Source: Gigaspora rosea
Lineage: Eukaryota; Glomeromycota; Glomeromycetes; Diversisporales; Gigasporaceae
Direction: 5' to 3'
Length of the DNA stretch: 64,000 nucleotides
Assembly (NCBI GenBank): GCA_003550325.1
Contig: QKWP01001074.1
Location: forward strand, 7,501-71,500
A model generated the notes under the pieces. The model was not told the DNA's origin and searched no databases. It saw nothing but the letters and a program-made list of their open reading frames with translations. The position numbers and the translations under genes were made by a program. The stretch's first letter is position 1. Each line of letters opens with the position of its first letter. Positions 10,751 through 21,336 of this stretch are shown piece after piece.

Positions 10751-11222
10751 GAGTTTCCCTACTATTAAACATTTGAATCTTATAATTATTAAATTATCAA
10801 TTCAGATTTGTCTTAATTTTATCAGTTTGTTTTTAAAATATAATTATATTAAATATATATTTAAAAATTATAATGGTAACAAAGCAATCAAATCACATAA
10901 GTGTATAAAAATTTACAAGTAATCAAGTGCATAATCAGGTATAAATGTACTAAAATTTATAAGTGATCAGGCACATATGTATATGTAACAACGTTATATA
11001 TATACAACAATTCATAAATGACTCATAAAAAATTCATAATTGGGTTTATAATTTCTGATAAATAGTCACTTTATAACCTGCCTGATTGCAGGATGCTTAG
11101 TGGTATACAAATTAATTAAAACATTAAATCACTGGGACCTTCCTTAAATGTTAGGTCCCCTACATGTCTGGGGTCTATGTACATTATTACTTTTTTTAAT
11201 AGTAATTCTAATTCTATTGTGC
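10751..11222. other. AT-rich intergenic stretch
   Basis: No gene, inverted repeat or tandem array is evident. A 60-codon frame near its left end has no recognisable content. Confidence 0.3.
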
Positions 11223-11345
11223 ACAACTGGATTTAACCAGCTGACCTATTTACTACCAGAGGCTTTAACTGGAACTGACCAATTTTCCAACTGGATTTAA
11301 CCAGATGACCTATCTACTATCAGAAGATTTTACTGAAACTGACTG
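11223..11345. repeat. Imperfect tandem duplication, unit about 70 bp
   Basis: A unit starting caactggatttaaccag and running through tactatcagaag/actaccagagg and aactggaactgacc occurs at about 11223-11294 and again at about 11295-11345, the second being shorter. It adjoins the tRNA-like repeat on its right. Confidence 0.55.
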
Positions 11346-11545
11346 AGTTCTTCTTTTCGACCAGAATTTTGCTGGAGGTATTTCTGAGCAGCACACATGG
11401 GAGTTTTTGTGGCTCCAACTGTGGTCCTGGCACAGTTTTCCTCTTTATAGACTCAAGTGTAGGCAGTCTGACTTGAACTGGCACCTTGCGATTGGGGACC
11501 TGGGAGCACAACCACTTCACTATCGACCCGCAGCTCATCACTTTA
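11330..11545 (-). repeat. tRNA-derived repeat (SINE-like), minus strand
   Basis: Read on the minus strand from about 11542, the sequence has a tRNA-like head: GATAGTGAAGTGGTT resembles a pol III A box and, about 35 bases on, CCAGTTCAAGTC resembles a B box. The two ends cannot form an acceptor stem, so it is not a tRNA gene. The same kind of head begins the retroposons at 18125 and 19575. Element ends and target duplication could not be set. Confidence 0.5.
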
Positions 11546-11559
11546 TACTCAATAATCAT

Positions 11560-12009
11560 CTAATATCACATAAATGATTGACTCGAATTTTATTTAACCT
11601 TAATCACTCATATTAAATAATCACTGAAATTCCCTTATGGTACACAATATTCTTGGTGTATTATTTTATGCAAGAAATTAAAAGTCTAGATTCCCACTTT
11701 ATTGATAATGACAATTTAAAAATCTATTTCAACGTACAGTTTGCGCATTATCTCTGTACGTACATATATATGTGGAACGAGAAACAAATAATAAGTTAAT
11801 GCGTGCATAATAGTTTTATGTACATCAAATACTGACTAGGAATTGGCTCACTTATGTTAAAGCAGGCCGGATAATTTGTTAATGCGGACCAGATGATATG
11901 CTAACGCAGGCCAGATAATCTTATATCAAAAATCCCGCGCGGGAGTTTTTAAGTCCCGCGCGTCACCCATCACTAAATTTGTTACACCCAGATATACCCA
12001 GATGCCCAT
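11560..12009. other. Intergenic stretch
   Basis: No gene seen. A short GC-rich hairpin (tcccgcgcggga) lies near 11934-11945. The right end runs into the start of the segmental duplication at about 12010. Confidence 0.35.
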
Positions 12010-12217
12010 AACATACTATACGTACCGAGAATGGGGTGCAACGATGGATAAATTGATGACAAATGAAGCATCCGGTTGGGTAATTATTTATGCGCTATAT
12101 GAAACGACTTATTTTTTGTTTTACCTACTTGTTTTATTTATTATTAATTTGCACATTATTGTTATCAAGTAAAATTTTTCTATTTGACATCAGCAATTTT
12201 GTTAAACCTGATTTATT

Positions 12218-12539
12218 GTACACTTCTTATGTGAGCACCTAGCTGTTTTCATGCATGTTATTGGGTCAATTCTAATAAATGATACACAAACTTTGTTCAT
12301 CTCCGATAGGAGGTGAACAAAATTTGTGTAACACGTTTAGAAATGATGCAGAAAATGGCTAGGTGCTTACGTCAAAAATGCATAATAATGTAGTTATTTG
12401 GTCATGTTGTTAACGATAATCGCTGATTTCTTCACAGCAAACACCGCGTTATGAAGTGACCAAAGGTCATGTCATAAGCACACTGTCCTAGTGAATAATC
12501 AGTTATTATCAACAACATGACCAATAACAGGTACTTATT
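12218..12539. mobile_element. 322-bp insertion with two hairpin modules, upstream of the Sel1/kinase gene
   Basis: Absent from copy 2, where the corresponding sequence (about 40826-40836) runs straight from aatttatt into tgaattag. In copy 1 the insert begins GTAC and ends GGTAC and is flanked by ttatt on both sides. Inside are two inverted repeats: 12231-12371 (arms GAGCACCTAGC / GCTAGGTGCTTAC) and 12393-12528 (arms TTGGTCATGTTGTTAACGAT / its near-complement). It lies some 500-800 bp upstream of the start codon and could affect expression. Confidence 0.65.
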
Positions 12540-13032
12540 TGAATTAGTGCAAATATGAAGCTTGCAGTCATATCAGTTTGCTTTATAACTACCACATCAT
12601 ATAAGAGCTGATGGTTATTGTTTATTCATTTTAGCTACGCATATATGCATGTATGTCAACCTCATACATATTTTATATAACGATAAAGTTTCTCCCATTT
12701 CTGGTTTTGTGTGACAGTATCTCACAGCTACCTTATTTGGTAATGGGTCCGATTGTACTAAATTTTCGATATTATGATAAGGATTAAATCCTCGTTGAAT
12801 GTTTAAGTTTTATATAGTATTTTCTTATTAGCTAATATTCTCTTACCTATCCGTTGTTATTAAATAATACCATCATCTCTTTATATTTAGTAAACTTGCA
12901 TATCATCACTTGAGTTCGTAACATAGACATAGATACATATACAATTTTTGCTCAAATTATTTTTCTAACTATCCTTCCTTTTTATTCATAGTTGTAACTC
13001 CTCTTCTGAACCAAATATTAACAGCATCAAAA

Positions 13033-15604
13033 ATGTCAAATTACAATAATTTATTAGTTAATCAACAAGAAAAAATCGTCAGCTCATTAGATATTACTCA
13101 GATGGCCAAAAATAATGCCCAATTGCATCTAGAAGATAACAACTTTCAATCACAGGACTCTATTAATGAAATTATTAAAGAAATGTGCAATCAATATAAT
13201 GAACAAAAATTGAAATACAAAGATGCTAGGTTAATTCTTGACATATTGGAACAATTTTTAATAAAGAATAAGCAAAATCCAATTGATATTATTAATTTTT
13301 GCTTAAATAATCCAATCACTCCTATGATACAAATTATTCTTGCAGATTGTTATCGTTTTGGTAAATGGATTGAAAAAGATGAACATAAGGCATTCATTTA
13401 TTATCAAAAATCCGCAGAAATGGGAAGTACTCTTGGATTTTATGAAGTTGGACTCTGTTATTATTATGGAATTGGAGTTAAAAAAGACAAACATATGGTA
13501 TTTATTTATTTTCAAAAATTAGCAGAGATGGGTGATGCTAATGGAACAGCTAATGTTGGATGTTGTTATCGTTATGGATTTGGAATTGAAAAGGATGAAC
13601 ACAAGGCCTTCATTTATTATCAAAAAGCTGCAGAAATGGGGGACGTTAATGGAACATATGGTTTTGGAAATTGTTATCAATGTGGAATTGGAGTTGAAAA
13701 GGATGAAAATAAAGCATTCATTTATTATCGAAAATCAGCAGAGATGGGAGATCCTAATGGAATATCACGTGTTGCAGAATGTTATCGAAATGGAATTGGT
13801 GTAATAAGAGATCTAGATAAAGCCAAATACTGGTATCAAAGGTAAATTTTAAATTGAATTTAAATTTGAGCAGAATTATTGTAAATCGTAAGACCGGATG
13901 TAATTGAAATCAAAAAAAAATTATTAGTAGCTGGAATTAGAATAACATAAAAATTTTTAAAAAAGTGATTTCATAAGTGAAATTTCGAATTAAGAAAATT
14001 ATTACACCTGATCTTGCTATTTGATTGATACTTACCAGGCAAGTTAGCAACGGAGCTGCGAATGGAAACAATTGAGCTTCAAATGAAGTCAATATATACC
14101 AGTTTCTTCGGCTCATTCGCGTAACTATTGGCTCCATTGCAAACCCTGTCTCCAGGATAACAAATTACAATACACGTTCTGCGATAACATTCATTATATA
14201 TCGATATATTGTACTTATATTTTAAATTGCCGATTACAGGAGCAGAGAAATTTTTTTTGATTTAGGTATTATCTAACATATTTAAGTTATTATAAACCAT
14301 ATCTGATATTGTTATAAATTATTCTATCTAACATTGATGAAATTTTACAAATAAATATTAGTTAAAAACGCATGGATACATAACTTAGAAATTGAAGACG
14401 ATTTGAAAAAAATATTTATCGAAAGCAAATATCCGTTATTTAGGATTTCTTTTGATGAATTTAAAAATGTTGAAATGGTAGGTAGAGGTGGCTTTGCAAC
14501 TGTATACCGTGCTGATTGGTATGACAAATTACAATATATAAGCGGACCTGTTGCACTTAAATTATTTCATGAATCAAATAAGTATCATCAAGAATTTATA
14601 AAAGAGGTAATCTTTATTAATTATTTTTATTAATTATATTATTTATGATTTATAGTTAGTTAAAATTAACGATCAAATATATATTTCCTTTAATAATAAG
14701 TTAAAAGCATATTGTGATATCGGTCTTAAAGATCCAACATTTTTAAGATGCTTCGGTGTATCAAAAGATAAAGTTTCTAATGATTATATTCTTGTCATGG
14801 AATATGCCTTAGAAGGTTGTTTGCGAAAAAATCTACGTGCCATAACACAAATGGATTGGAGAGATAAATTAAATCTGCTACAATGTATTGTATATGACCT
14901 TCTGATAATTCACTCTCAAGATCTTATTCATCGTGATTTACATAGTGGAAATATACTATTAAATAGTTTAAAAAGTGCATACATCGCAGATTTAGGGCTT
15001 TTGATAACAGCTAATATTCAATCAAAATCAAATTTAGATGGAATTTATGGAATCTTACCATATATTGCTCCTGAAATCTTGAACAAACATCCATATACTA
15101 AAGAATCTGATATTTATTCATTTGGTATAATCATGTGGGAAATTTTATACGGTAAACTCGTATTTTTTAATCAAAATTCTAAATTACAGTCAGAGTTACA
15201 ATTTCAAATACAAGTATGCAATGGTTCACGGCCACATATTTATGAAAATACAGCAATATGCTATGCGGATTTAATGAAAAAATGTTGGAACACGAATCCA
15301 AAAAAACGACCAACAGCAAAAGAAATTTATGATACTTTTGTAGAATGGCAGAATAATGAAATTATTTTATCAGAATTATCGGAATCTGATAAAAAACTAC
15401 AAAATATAAAAAATGATGATATACAGATAATTATTGAATCTGATTATAGAAGTAAATTTATTTCATTTAATGATAGTTATAAATATCAAGGTAATTATAA
15501 ATTTTGTTTATTTAATAATAAATTATATTATTCTATATTATGCATTACTTGATATTTTTTTTATAGGCAGTAAATTACATGAATTAGGAATACCGAATAT
15601 TTGA
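13033..15604 (+). CDS. Sel1-repeat protein fused to a TKL-type protein kinase
   Basis: Five exons: 13033-13841, 14240-14265, 14362-14606, 14656-15490, 15567-15604. They sum to 1953 nt, 650 residues plus stop, with GT/AG at every junction and matching phases, including a 26-nt microexon. Residues about 95-270 hold five Sel1-like repeats (signature KAFIYYQKSAEMG), an interaction scaffold. Residues about 315-580 are a kinase: glycine loop GRGGFATVY at 319-327, VALK lysine 345, catalytic HRD 452-454 with Asn 459, DLG at 472-474 instead of DFG, APE 498-500, then the helical C-lobe. All catalytic residues are present. A cytoplasmic signalling role is likely; substrate unknown. No signal peptide. 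The Sel1 part alone could be taken for a gene, because its frame runs into a stop just past the splice donor. Confidence 0.88.
14036..14158. mobile_element. Hairpin MITE in intron 1 of the Sel1/kinase gene
   Basis: An inverted-repeat unit with arms CAGGCAAGTTAGCAACGGAGC and, on the other strand, CAGGGTTTGCAATGGAGCC, plus internal copies of tgcgaatg / cattcgcg. The same unit occupies the corresponding intron of copy 2 (about 45930-46050). Confidence 0.6.
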
Positions 15605-16149
15605 AGTAATAAAAGTAACTCTCAAACAAAAAAATATAGCTGATCTCATTAATCATTAACATTGATAAGTAAGATTAGACCAGAATAATATAATGTATTA
15701 GATATTCTTAATGTTTATATGATATCTTCACATATATATTAAAAGGCCAATATCAATTTTTTTCACTTTGTTGTAAAAAACTGACATGCAATTTTAAATA
15801 GATACTTGCTATTGTAACGCATGGAATTTATTGTAAAACATATCTGATATTATAGTTTAAATACGAGTTTAATTTATACGGTATAATAAAAATGGCAAAA
15901 ATTTATTTCAGCTGTTTTAAAATACGCTAGAGGACTAAAATTCTTGAAAAACTACAATCAAGGTCGCAATAACATGATATTCTAAACTTAAAATTTCTTT
16001 CAAATTTATTTTTAGTGCTTTTATCAATCTTTTTCCATTACGTGAATCTTAAATTTACTTGGAAGTGAAAGATTTCTTATTGTTTTTAAGAGACAAAACC
16101 ATTACTATTAGAGGTTTCAGAATTAACTTATTTCGAAATAAGTGAGAGT

Positions 16150-16484
16150 TTAAAAGATCCTGTTCCGTTTAAAATTCCTAATTATAGAATTAAATAGGCG
16201 TAGCCGATGATACAATTGTTTTTATTAGATAAACATTCACCGGTGGGCGATTATAAGTTTATACTTTAAAAAATGGAATTTGACGTCATTTTTTAGAAAT
16301 AAACATACCACTTATTTTATCTTCATTTGGCGTCAAATAATTAATCCTGAAACCCCATCAACACGAAATGAATAGTAACCGTATTCTAAAGATTGCTTGA
16401 TTAATATAATAACTGCAAACAAATTTAAATAAATTGCAAAACTTGAATTAAATTGCACAAATAATATCGAAAATTTTACTGAAA
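16150..16484. other. Intergenic stretch past the duplication boundary
   Basis: Homology with copy 2 fades at about 16150 (48010 in the other copy). No gene or repeat was recognised. Confidence 0.3.
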
Positions 16485-16822
16485 CGCACCTATGGTGTTT
16501 TACACCATGTTACACAAAATAATTAGAATAGCCAATAAAAATTAAGATCAGGTGTAACATAAAATTTCGTTTTTTTGTTTATTTTTTTTTAAAAAACGTT
16601 CATATCTCAAAATTTTGCTTATGAACCCATCTTTGGGGCTCTAATAAAAAAAATTCCTTGCTAAATTTTGTATATACTAATGCCCAGATAAAATCCCAGG
16701 CCGCACCCTAACTCTAAAGTAATTGAAATTTATTTTTTGTTTTATAAAAGTTTATTTTTTTGTTTTTGTTACATGGATTTGCAAATCTAATTTACCTATA
16801 TTGGTATAACACTATAAGTGCA
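16485..16822. mobile_element. MITE, gcacctatggtgtt family, degraded copy
   Basis: Nearly the same 335-bp sequence occurs at 27559-27892. Shared blocks include catctttggggctctaataa and the CCCTAAC-rich centre. Left end gcacctatggtgttttacac; right end actataagtgca, degraded relative to the better copy. Non-coding. Confidence 0.7.
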
Positions 16823-16836
16823 TTTTATAATTTTGA

Positions 16837-17444
16837 TATGGGCCGGTGCGAAAAAATTTGCTCCTCAAAAAATTTCATAATTTTGACAATCAGGATAAGT
16901 TTTTTTATTCTTAATTAATTATTAAAAATTTTTTAGTATCAAATAAATGAGGTTTTAATCTAACTTATTATATTATTTTTATTGTCTTAACATTGTTTTA
17001 TTTTATAATTATGTATGTACAATTCACTGTATTTGAAAAAAAAGAAAAAAATTTTAAAAAAAGATATTTTAAATAATTTCGCAACCAATATGCAGTTGTA
17101 TGAGCTTGTACTATGCAAGTGCATCAATGTGCATATAATGAAGGTATGGTTAAAATTTGAGCAAAATTGAATCACTAGATGTGAAGAAATTTAGCTTTAA
17201 AGCATCTTTTTACTATATACACATATATAAATTACTATAGTAAATTATATAGTAAATATTATTAAAAAAAGTTACTATTAATAAATTTTTTTATTTTATC
17301 AATAAAATAATTAAAATAATTTTATTTTTATCAATTTGGTAACCTAATAATTATATTAAATTAAAAAAATTAAAAATTAATTTGTACAAAAAATATTTTA
17401 ATAAGAGCTATTTGAGGCGCAAATCTTTTTGCACTAGCCTATAT
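16837..17444. mobile_element. MITE, TATGGGCCGGTGC family, short copy
   Basis: Inverted ends TATGGGCCGGTGCGAAAAAA at the left and a right end that reads TATAGGCTAGTGCAAAAAGA on the other strand. The same ends and flanking blocks bound the longer element at 25304-26585. It directly follows the MITE at 16485. No ORF of note. Confidence 0.6.
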
Positions 17445-17786
17445 CGAATATTGAATATATACAAAATCTACAAATTCAATTATAATTTATATCCAGGGTT
17501 CTTTATAAAGAAGGTGTTTAGAAAACTTCGACTATAATAAACATATGATGTTCGTGAAACAATTTAATACAAAAAATAATTCAACTAATGCTATAAAAGA
17601 TGTAATTCTAAATATATTTACTAGTTTAATAACAAAAAGAACTAGTCTGTCGAATGCAATTAATAATGAACTCTTGATATTATAAAAAGTTTTAAATGAA
17701 ATAATTATTAATTAATTCATGATTCTTCTGGGATCCAGTGAAAAATCATAAGATTTTTGTAATTTTCACTATTAAATTTTGCCTTT
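17445..17786. other. AT-rich intergenic stretch
   Basis: No gene or structured repeat was seen. Confidence 0.3.
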
Positions 17787-18065
17787 TCAGAATCTGGTGT
17801 TTCTGTAATAATAAATCAATTTTGTACTAAATAAACCTCCTTTGTGCGAAGTACAGGTGATATAGAGAAGAAAATTCTGAGAATAATGGTAGTTAAAAGA
17901 TTTAAATTGGCCTAGTGGATCACAAGAAACAGGTGTTTGTCTAAGCAGGGCAGAATCACATAATATTTGACCAATTAAATTATATAATTTTGATGATTTA
18001 TAGCAGAGCAAACAAGCAAGAAAAGCAAAAAACTTGAAAAATACAAAAAACAGCAGCTTTAACAT
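17787..18065 (-). CDS. Possible small secreted protein, 92 residues
   Basis: The frame starts at an ATG and opens with a strongly hydrophobic segment (MLKLLFFVFFKFFAFLACLL) that has the look of a signal peptide, with a plausible cleavage region around residues 22-26. The rest is polar and aromatic-rich with three cysteines. Secreted small proteins are common in arbuscular mycorrhizal fungi, but in such AT-rich DNA a Phe/Leu-rich leader can arise by chance. No homology, intron evidence or codon evidence supports it further. Confidence 0.22.
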   Translation of the reverse strand: MLKLLFFVFFKFFAFLACLLCYKSSKLYNLIGQILCDSALLRQTPVSCDPLGQFKSFNYHYSQNFLLYITCTSHKGGLFSTKLIYYYRNTRF

Positions 18066-18109
18066 ACCTTTAAATGTCAGAAAGAAATTTTGTTTATATA
18101 TTACTATTT

Positions 18110-18124
18110 AAAACCTATCTAACT
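18110..18124 (+). repeat. Left 15-bp target duplication of the first tRNA-headed retroposon
   Basis: aaaacctatctaact occurs here and identically at 18887-18901, directly after a run of A. Confidence 0.85.
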
Positions 18125-18886
18125 AAAACCCTGGGTCGGATAGCGCAGTGGTTAGTACTCAAGGTCCTATTCGCAAGGTTGCCAGTTTGAGTCTAGTGGA
18201 TAACAAAAACCATGTTAAGATCATAAATAGCAAGGATCTACAATGAGGCATCAAACATCTCCTGTTTACGGACATAGTACTACAACGACAATAAGCTGCA
18301 TGATATAGCCACAGGGTCATGCGGTATTCAGAAAAGGAAAAACCTGACAAAAAACTTCGTTAACATAAGGACCATCTACTATAAATGAACATAACAAACA
18401 TGAATAAAAGACAAGTGTTCCACTGAATTAGGAAGCAAGAAACTAGAACCTAATACTATACTGACCAAAAAATGGAAGTGGCTCCTGAGCCAACAAAAAA
18501 CGGCTGACTAATATAGCGATCTGGCGGAGTATGTAGCTCCTTAAAGCTGGCTATGATCTATTGGGTATGGGGCACTGAACATGGTAGACACGCTGAAGTC
18601 AGTCAGGAAAAATGGACGGTTGGAGGGAGGTATAGATTAGGAAACTTAGATATATATGTTGTGTCCCAGATAAGAATTTGTCCCAATTTGGACTCTGGCC
18701 TAATCCTACCTCTAATACTAGTCTAACCCTAACCCTAAAGTCACCTAAAGTCCTAATTCTGCTACAAAATTCTCATCTGTGGCATCAGAACACAACATAT
18801 ATATATATAAATAACCTTTAATAATGATATAAATAAATGAGCAGCAAACGCGCCCCAACAGCCAGTAGAGCTAAAGGGTTAAAAAA
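18125..18886 (+). mobile_element. tRNA-headed retroposon 1 (762 bp)
   Basis: It starts with a tRNA-like head: GGATAGCGCAGTGGTTAG is a good pol III A box and GCCAGTTTGAGTCTAG a B box about 33 bases later, but there is no acceptor stem. It ends in a run of A and is bounded by a perfect 15-bp duplication, so it was inserted by LINE-type retrotransposition. It is longer than a usual SINE partly because a MITE lies in it (about 18648-18808). No protein is encoded. Confidence 0.8.
18648..18808. mobile_element. MITE nested in retroposon 1
   Basis: Inverted ends atatatgttgtgtcccagat and, on the other strand, atatgttgtgttctgatgcc. Related to the MITE at 5703-5905. The centre holds CTAACCCTAACCCTAAAG, two telomere-like hexamers. 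Confidence 0.65.
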
Positions 18887-18901
18887 AAAACCTATCTAAC
18901 T

Positions 18902-19436
18902 CTAATTTAAGATGACCCTAACCCTAAAGTTAATTTGATAAAATATATTACAAGAACCTGCTTTGCTTTAGATGTTTCAAAAGGCAAAAATATCAGAAAC
19001 ATAGTTATGCTTGCAAAACGAAGTGTATAGTTAACTGATAGTCATGCTTGCATAACAGAGTGTATGGTTAACTAATAATTATACTTGCATAACAGAGTGT
19101 ATAGTTAACTGCCATCTAGAATGATATTAGCAAAATCTTGCTTTTGATTGGACATATGATTTGCTTAGTGATGTGCTATGTACAGTACTATATGTACTGT
19201 ATGCTAAAATTTTTGCTGATCACTTTGCCAGCCAATCAGAAGCCAGAAAGAACTATATGTACAGCATATACTATACATACTATATGTACTGTATGCTAAA
19301 ATTTTTTAGGTATTATATAAATGGCATATTACTATACACCATGCTGAGAATAAGGATAGAGGTTATAAAAAAACCTGGAAAACCCAAATTTATTTTTTTT
19401 TAAAAAAAAAAGATTTGTAGTATTTATCTTCTTATT
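18902..19436. repeat. Repeat debris, including a GTACAGTAC-type MITE end
   Basis: About 19020-19110 has three imperfect direct repeats around gcataacagagtgtatagtt. About 19165-19320 shows agtgatgtgc followed by tgtacagtactatatgtactg and ctaaaattttt, the same arrangement as the hAT-like ends at 61251 and 63365. From about 19340 the sequence matches, in inverse orientation, 42830-42910. Confidence 0.45.
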
Positions 19437-19529
19437 AGATTTGGGTTAAGCAAAACACTTGACCAAATTTCTGCAGTTGCCAAAAAACAACTACAGATAT
19501 TTCTATGTAGTAAATGCAAAAATTATTAA
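19437..19529 (+). pseudogene. Possible terminal exon fragment, shared with 42735-42827
   Basis: After a splice-acceptor-like ttcttattag, a 30-codon frame ends KCKNY-stop. The inverse copy at 42735-42827 is also open over 30 codons and ends ECKNY-stop, with 18 of 30 residues the same by eye. Differences here are mostly C to T or G to A relative to the other copy. It could be the 3' end of a gene carried by an element; the family is unknown. Confidence 0.3.
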
Positions 19530-19558
19530 AATATATATGAATATTCAAATTTATTCTG

Positions 19559-19574
19559 AAATTTAGTTAGCATT
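19559..19574 (+). repeat. Left 16-bp target duplication of retroposon 2
   Basis: aaatttagttagcatt is repeated exactly at 20796-20811, directly after an A run. Confidence 0.85.
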
Positions 19575-20795
19575 TGGGTTGGGCCCCATATTCTAGTGGT
19601 CTAGATGCTCAACACTCACAGCCAAGGTCTTTGGTTTGAATCCTACTAGAAGCGGTTTCTAGGAAAATTCGAATACAAGGTCCTGTGAAAGTCCATGTGA
19701 AGTACGAATCTGGTTTAGGAATTTCTGAAGGAGATCCATTGTAGAGGGTTGGCACTATAGATGACAGTTTAGTTACACAAAGGTTGCGCAAGTAATTCCT
19801 TGGCGGGCAAGTACAAGGTAGCACCAACAACCCTAAGGCGGTTTTGGGGATCTTGATTGAAAGGGTGACACAACTGTAACATGAACCTGAGTGGTGAGAA
19901 AAGTGGTGAACACAAAGGGATCTGTGGTAAAGAATTGGTCTAAATTGGATAAGGAACATCTTTGGCACTGGTACCAAATCTAAATTGGAAGGAAACTACC
20001 ACTATAGAGGCAGATCTGCGAATTGGAGATACGAACAAAATGACAAATCACCTGGTGGGAAGTACAACGTACAAAATATAGCTTCCTGGCCAACGGTAGA
20101 ACACTAACCGCTCTACAAGAAGTTGAAAGTAGTACAGAAATGTATTATGAAATCCAGTTGGGAGTAGCTATGTCACATAGGAGGAGTGAGAGCTAGCTTG
20201 CTAAGAATAGGGATGGTTCTCGCTCAGGCAAGTTACGCAACATAGCTGGTGCTCACCTACCTTTAGGGAAAGTATCTGCTAACCAATCCAGATAGCATAT
20301 CTGCAGTAATATACGATAGATTACTGAGAGTAGTGGGTACAGCAAGGCTCTGCCCCTACCATTGGAGGAAGGTAGTGTCTTGAGATACAGGCTAGATTAC
20401 GGCAGCATTTAAGAGATGGCTTGAGATACGAACCTGGCGGCGGCAGCACTACAGGTACTACTAGTGGGTAATCTCGGGACACCAAGGTTAAGGAAGTAGC
20501 CATGAGGTTGCGATCGTCTGGGCAAGGCCCTCGCACCTACTTGGAAGTATAGAATCAGCAATATGAGAGAAGCGGGGAATATAGTGATTAGCTGAATGAC
20601 AAAATAGGGTGTAGTCCAAAAATCCAGGTCATACAGAAAATGGGGTATAGAAAGCTCTGGTAGGTTTAGGTCACAGATAGTCAAGAATGTCTGAGTCTGT
20701 AGTACTTGAATAGTATAACATTGTATTACATAATATATACAAACATATACTCAATAAAGTCTTCGAGGCATGACCTTACCTTAAAAAAAAAAAAA
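19575..20795 (+). mobile_element. tRNA-headed retroposon 2 (1.22 kb)
   Basis: The head reads CCATATTCTAGTGGTCTAG (A-box-like) and TTGGTTTGAATCCTAC (B-box-like). The tail is a run of about 14 A, and a perfect 16-bp duplication surrounds the whole. Removing it joins tttagttagcatt to caatatttag, which matches the uninterrupted sequence at 38243-38262. Minus-strand tRNA-like boxes (about 20040-20110 and about 20410-20430, the latter GGTTCGTATCTCAAG) suggest several fused tRNA-derived modules. The GC content is clearly above the surroundings. No coding capacity. Confidence 0.8.
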
Positions 20796-20888
20796 AAATT
20801 TAGTTAGCATTCAATATTTAGGCAAGCATATTAATTCATTTTTTACTTTTTATTTATTTATATTTTATTTTGATATTTAATTTTTTTC

Positions 20889-21321
20889 ATATGCTCTGAT
20901 TTTTGAAATTTATAAAAAAAAACTTATTTTTTAAAACTTATAGCTAAATAATTTTTGATCTACTGGTCCATTTTAAATGATTTTACTACCAAACTGTTCA
21001 TCTCTTTAAGACGATTCTAATGAGCTAAAATTATAAAACCCAATCACAGGGTCATAAGAAATGTACTATCAAATAGGTAATGCACCTAAAATTGGTTTGA
21101 TATAGATCAAACCAATTTCAGGTGCATCACCTATTTAATAGTGCATTTTCGCATGACCTTGTGATTGGAATTTTATGATTTTGGGCTTGTTGAAATCGTC
21201 TCAAAGAGATGAATATTTTGGTAGTAAAATAATTTAAAATGGACCAGTAGATCAAAAATTATATAGCTTTAAAGTTTTAAAAAATAAGCTTTTTTTATAA
21301 ATTCCAAAAATCAGAGAATAT
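20889..21321. mobile_element. Fold-back element, 433 bp palindrome
   Basis: Arms pair across an axis at about 21105: catatgctctgatttttgaa at the left against ttccaaaaatcagagaatat at the right, continuing through blocks such as gaccagtagatcaaaaa. Internal blocks (actggtccattttaaatga, gacgattctaa) are shared with the nested palindromes at 25723-26388, so these form one family. Confidence 0.75.
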
Positions 21322-21336
21322 ATTTACTTTTATTAT

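Larger units (their letters stand above)
12010..16150 (+). repeat. Segmental duplication, copy 1
   Basis: This stretch, including the promoter region, the whole Sel1/kinase gene and about 550 bp of downstream sequence, is repeated at 40640-40897 plus 44166-48010. Identity by eye is high in exons and introns alike, for example the shared gagaatg.agtgcaacgatgg near 12028 and 40650. The intronic hairpin element is in both copies and so predates the duplication. Copy 1 alone carries the insertion at 12218-12539; copy 2 alone carries a hAT-like element and a pogo-type MITE. Confidence 0.85.

Noticed and set aside
18133..18205. Possible tRNA gene
   Set aside because: A and B boxes are present but the ends cannot pair as an acceptor stem, and the sequence is the head of a retroposon with its own target duplication.
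20321..20684. Minus-strand frames of 71 and 91 residues
   Set aside because: They lie within the non-coding retroposon 2, overlap each other in different frames and lack any domain.
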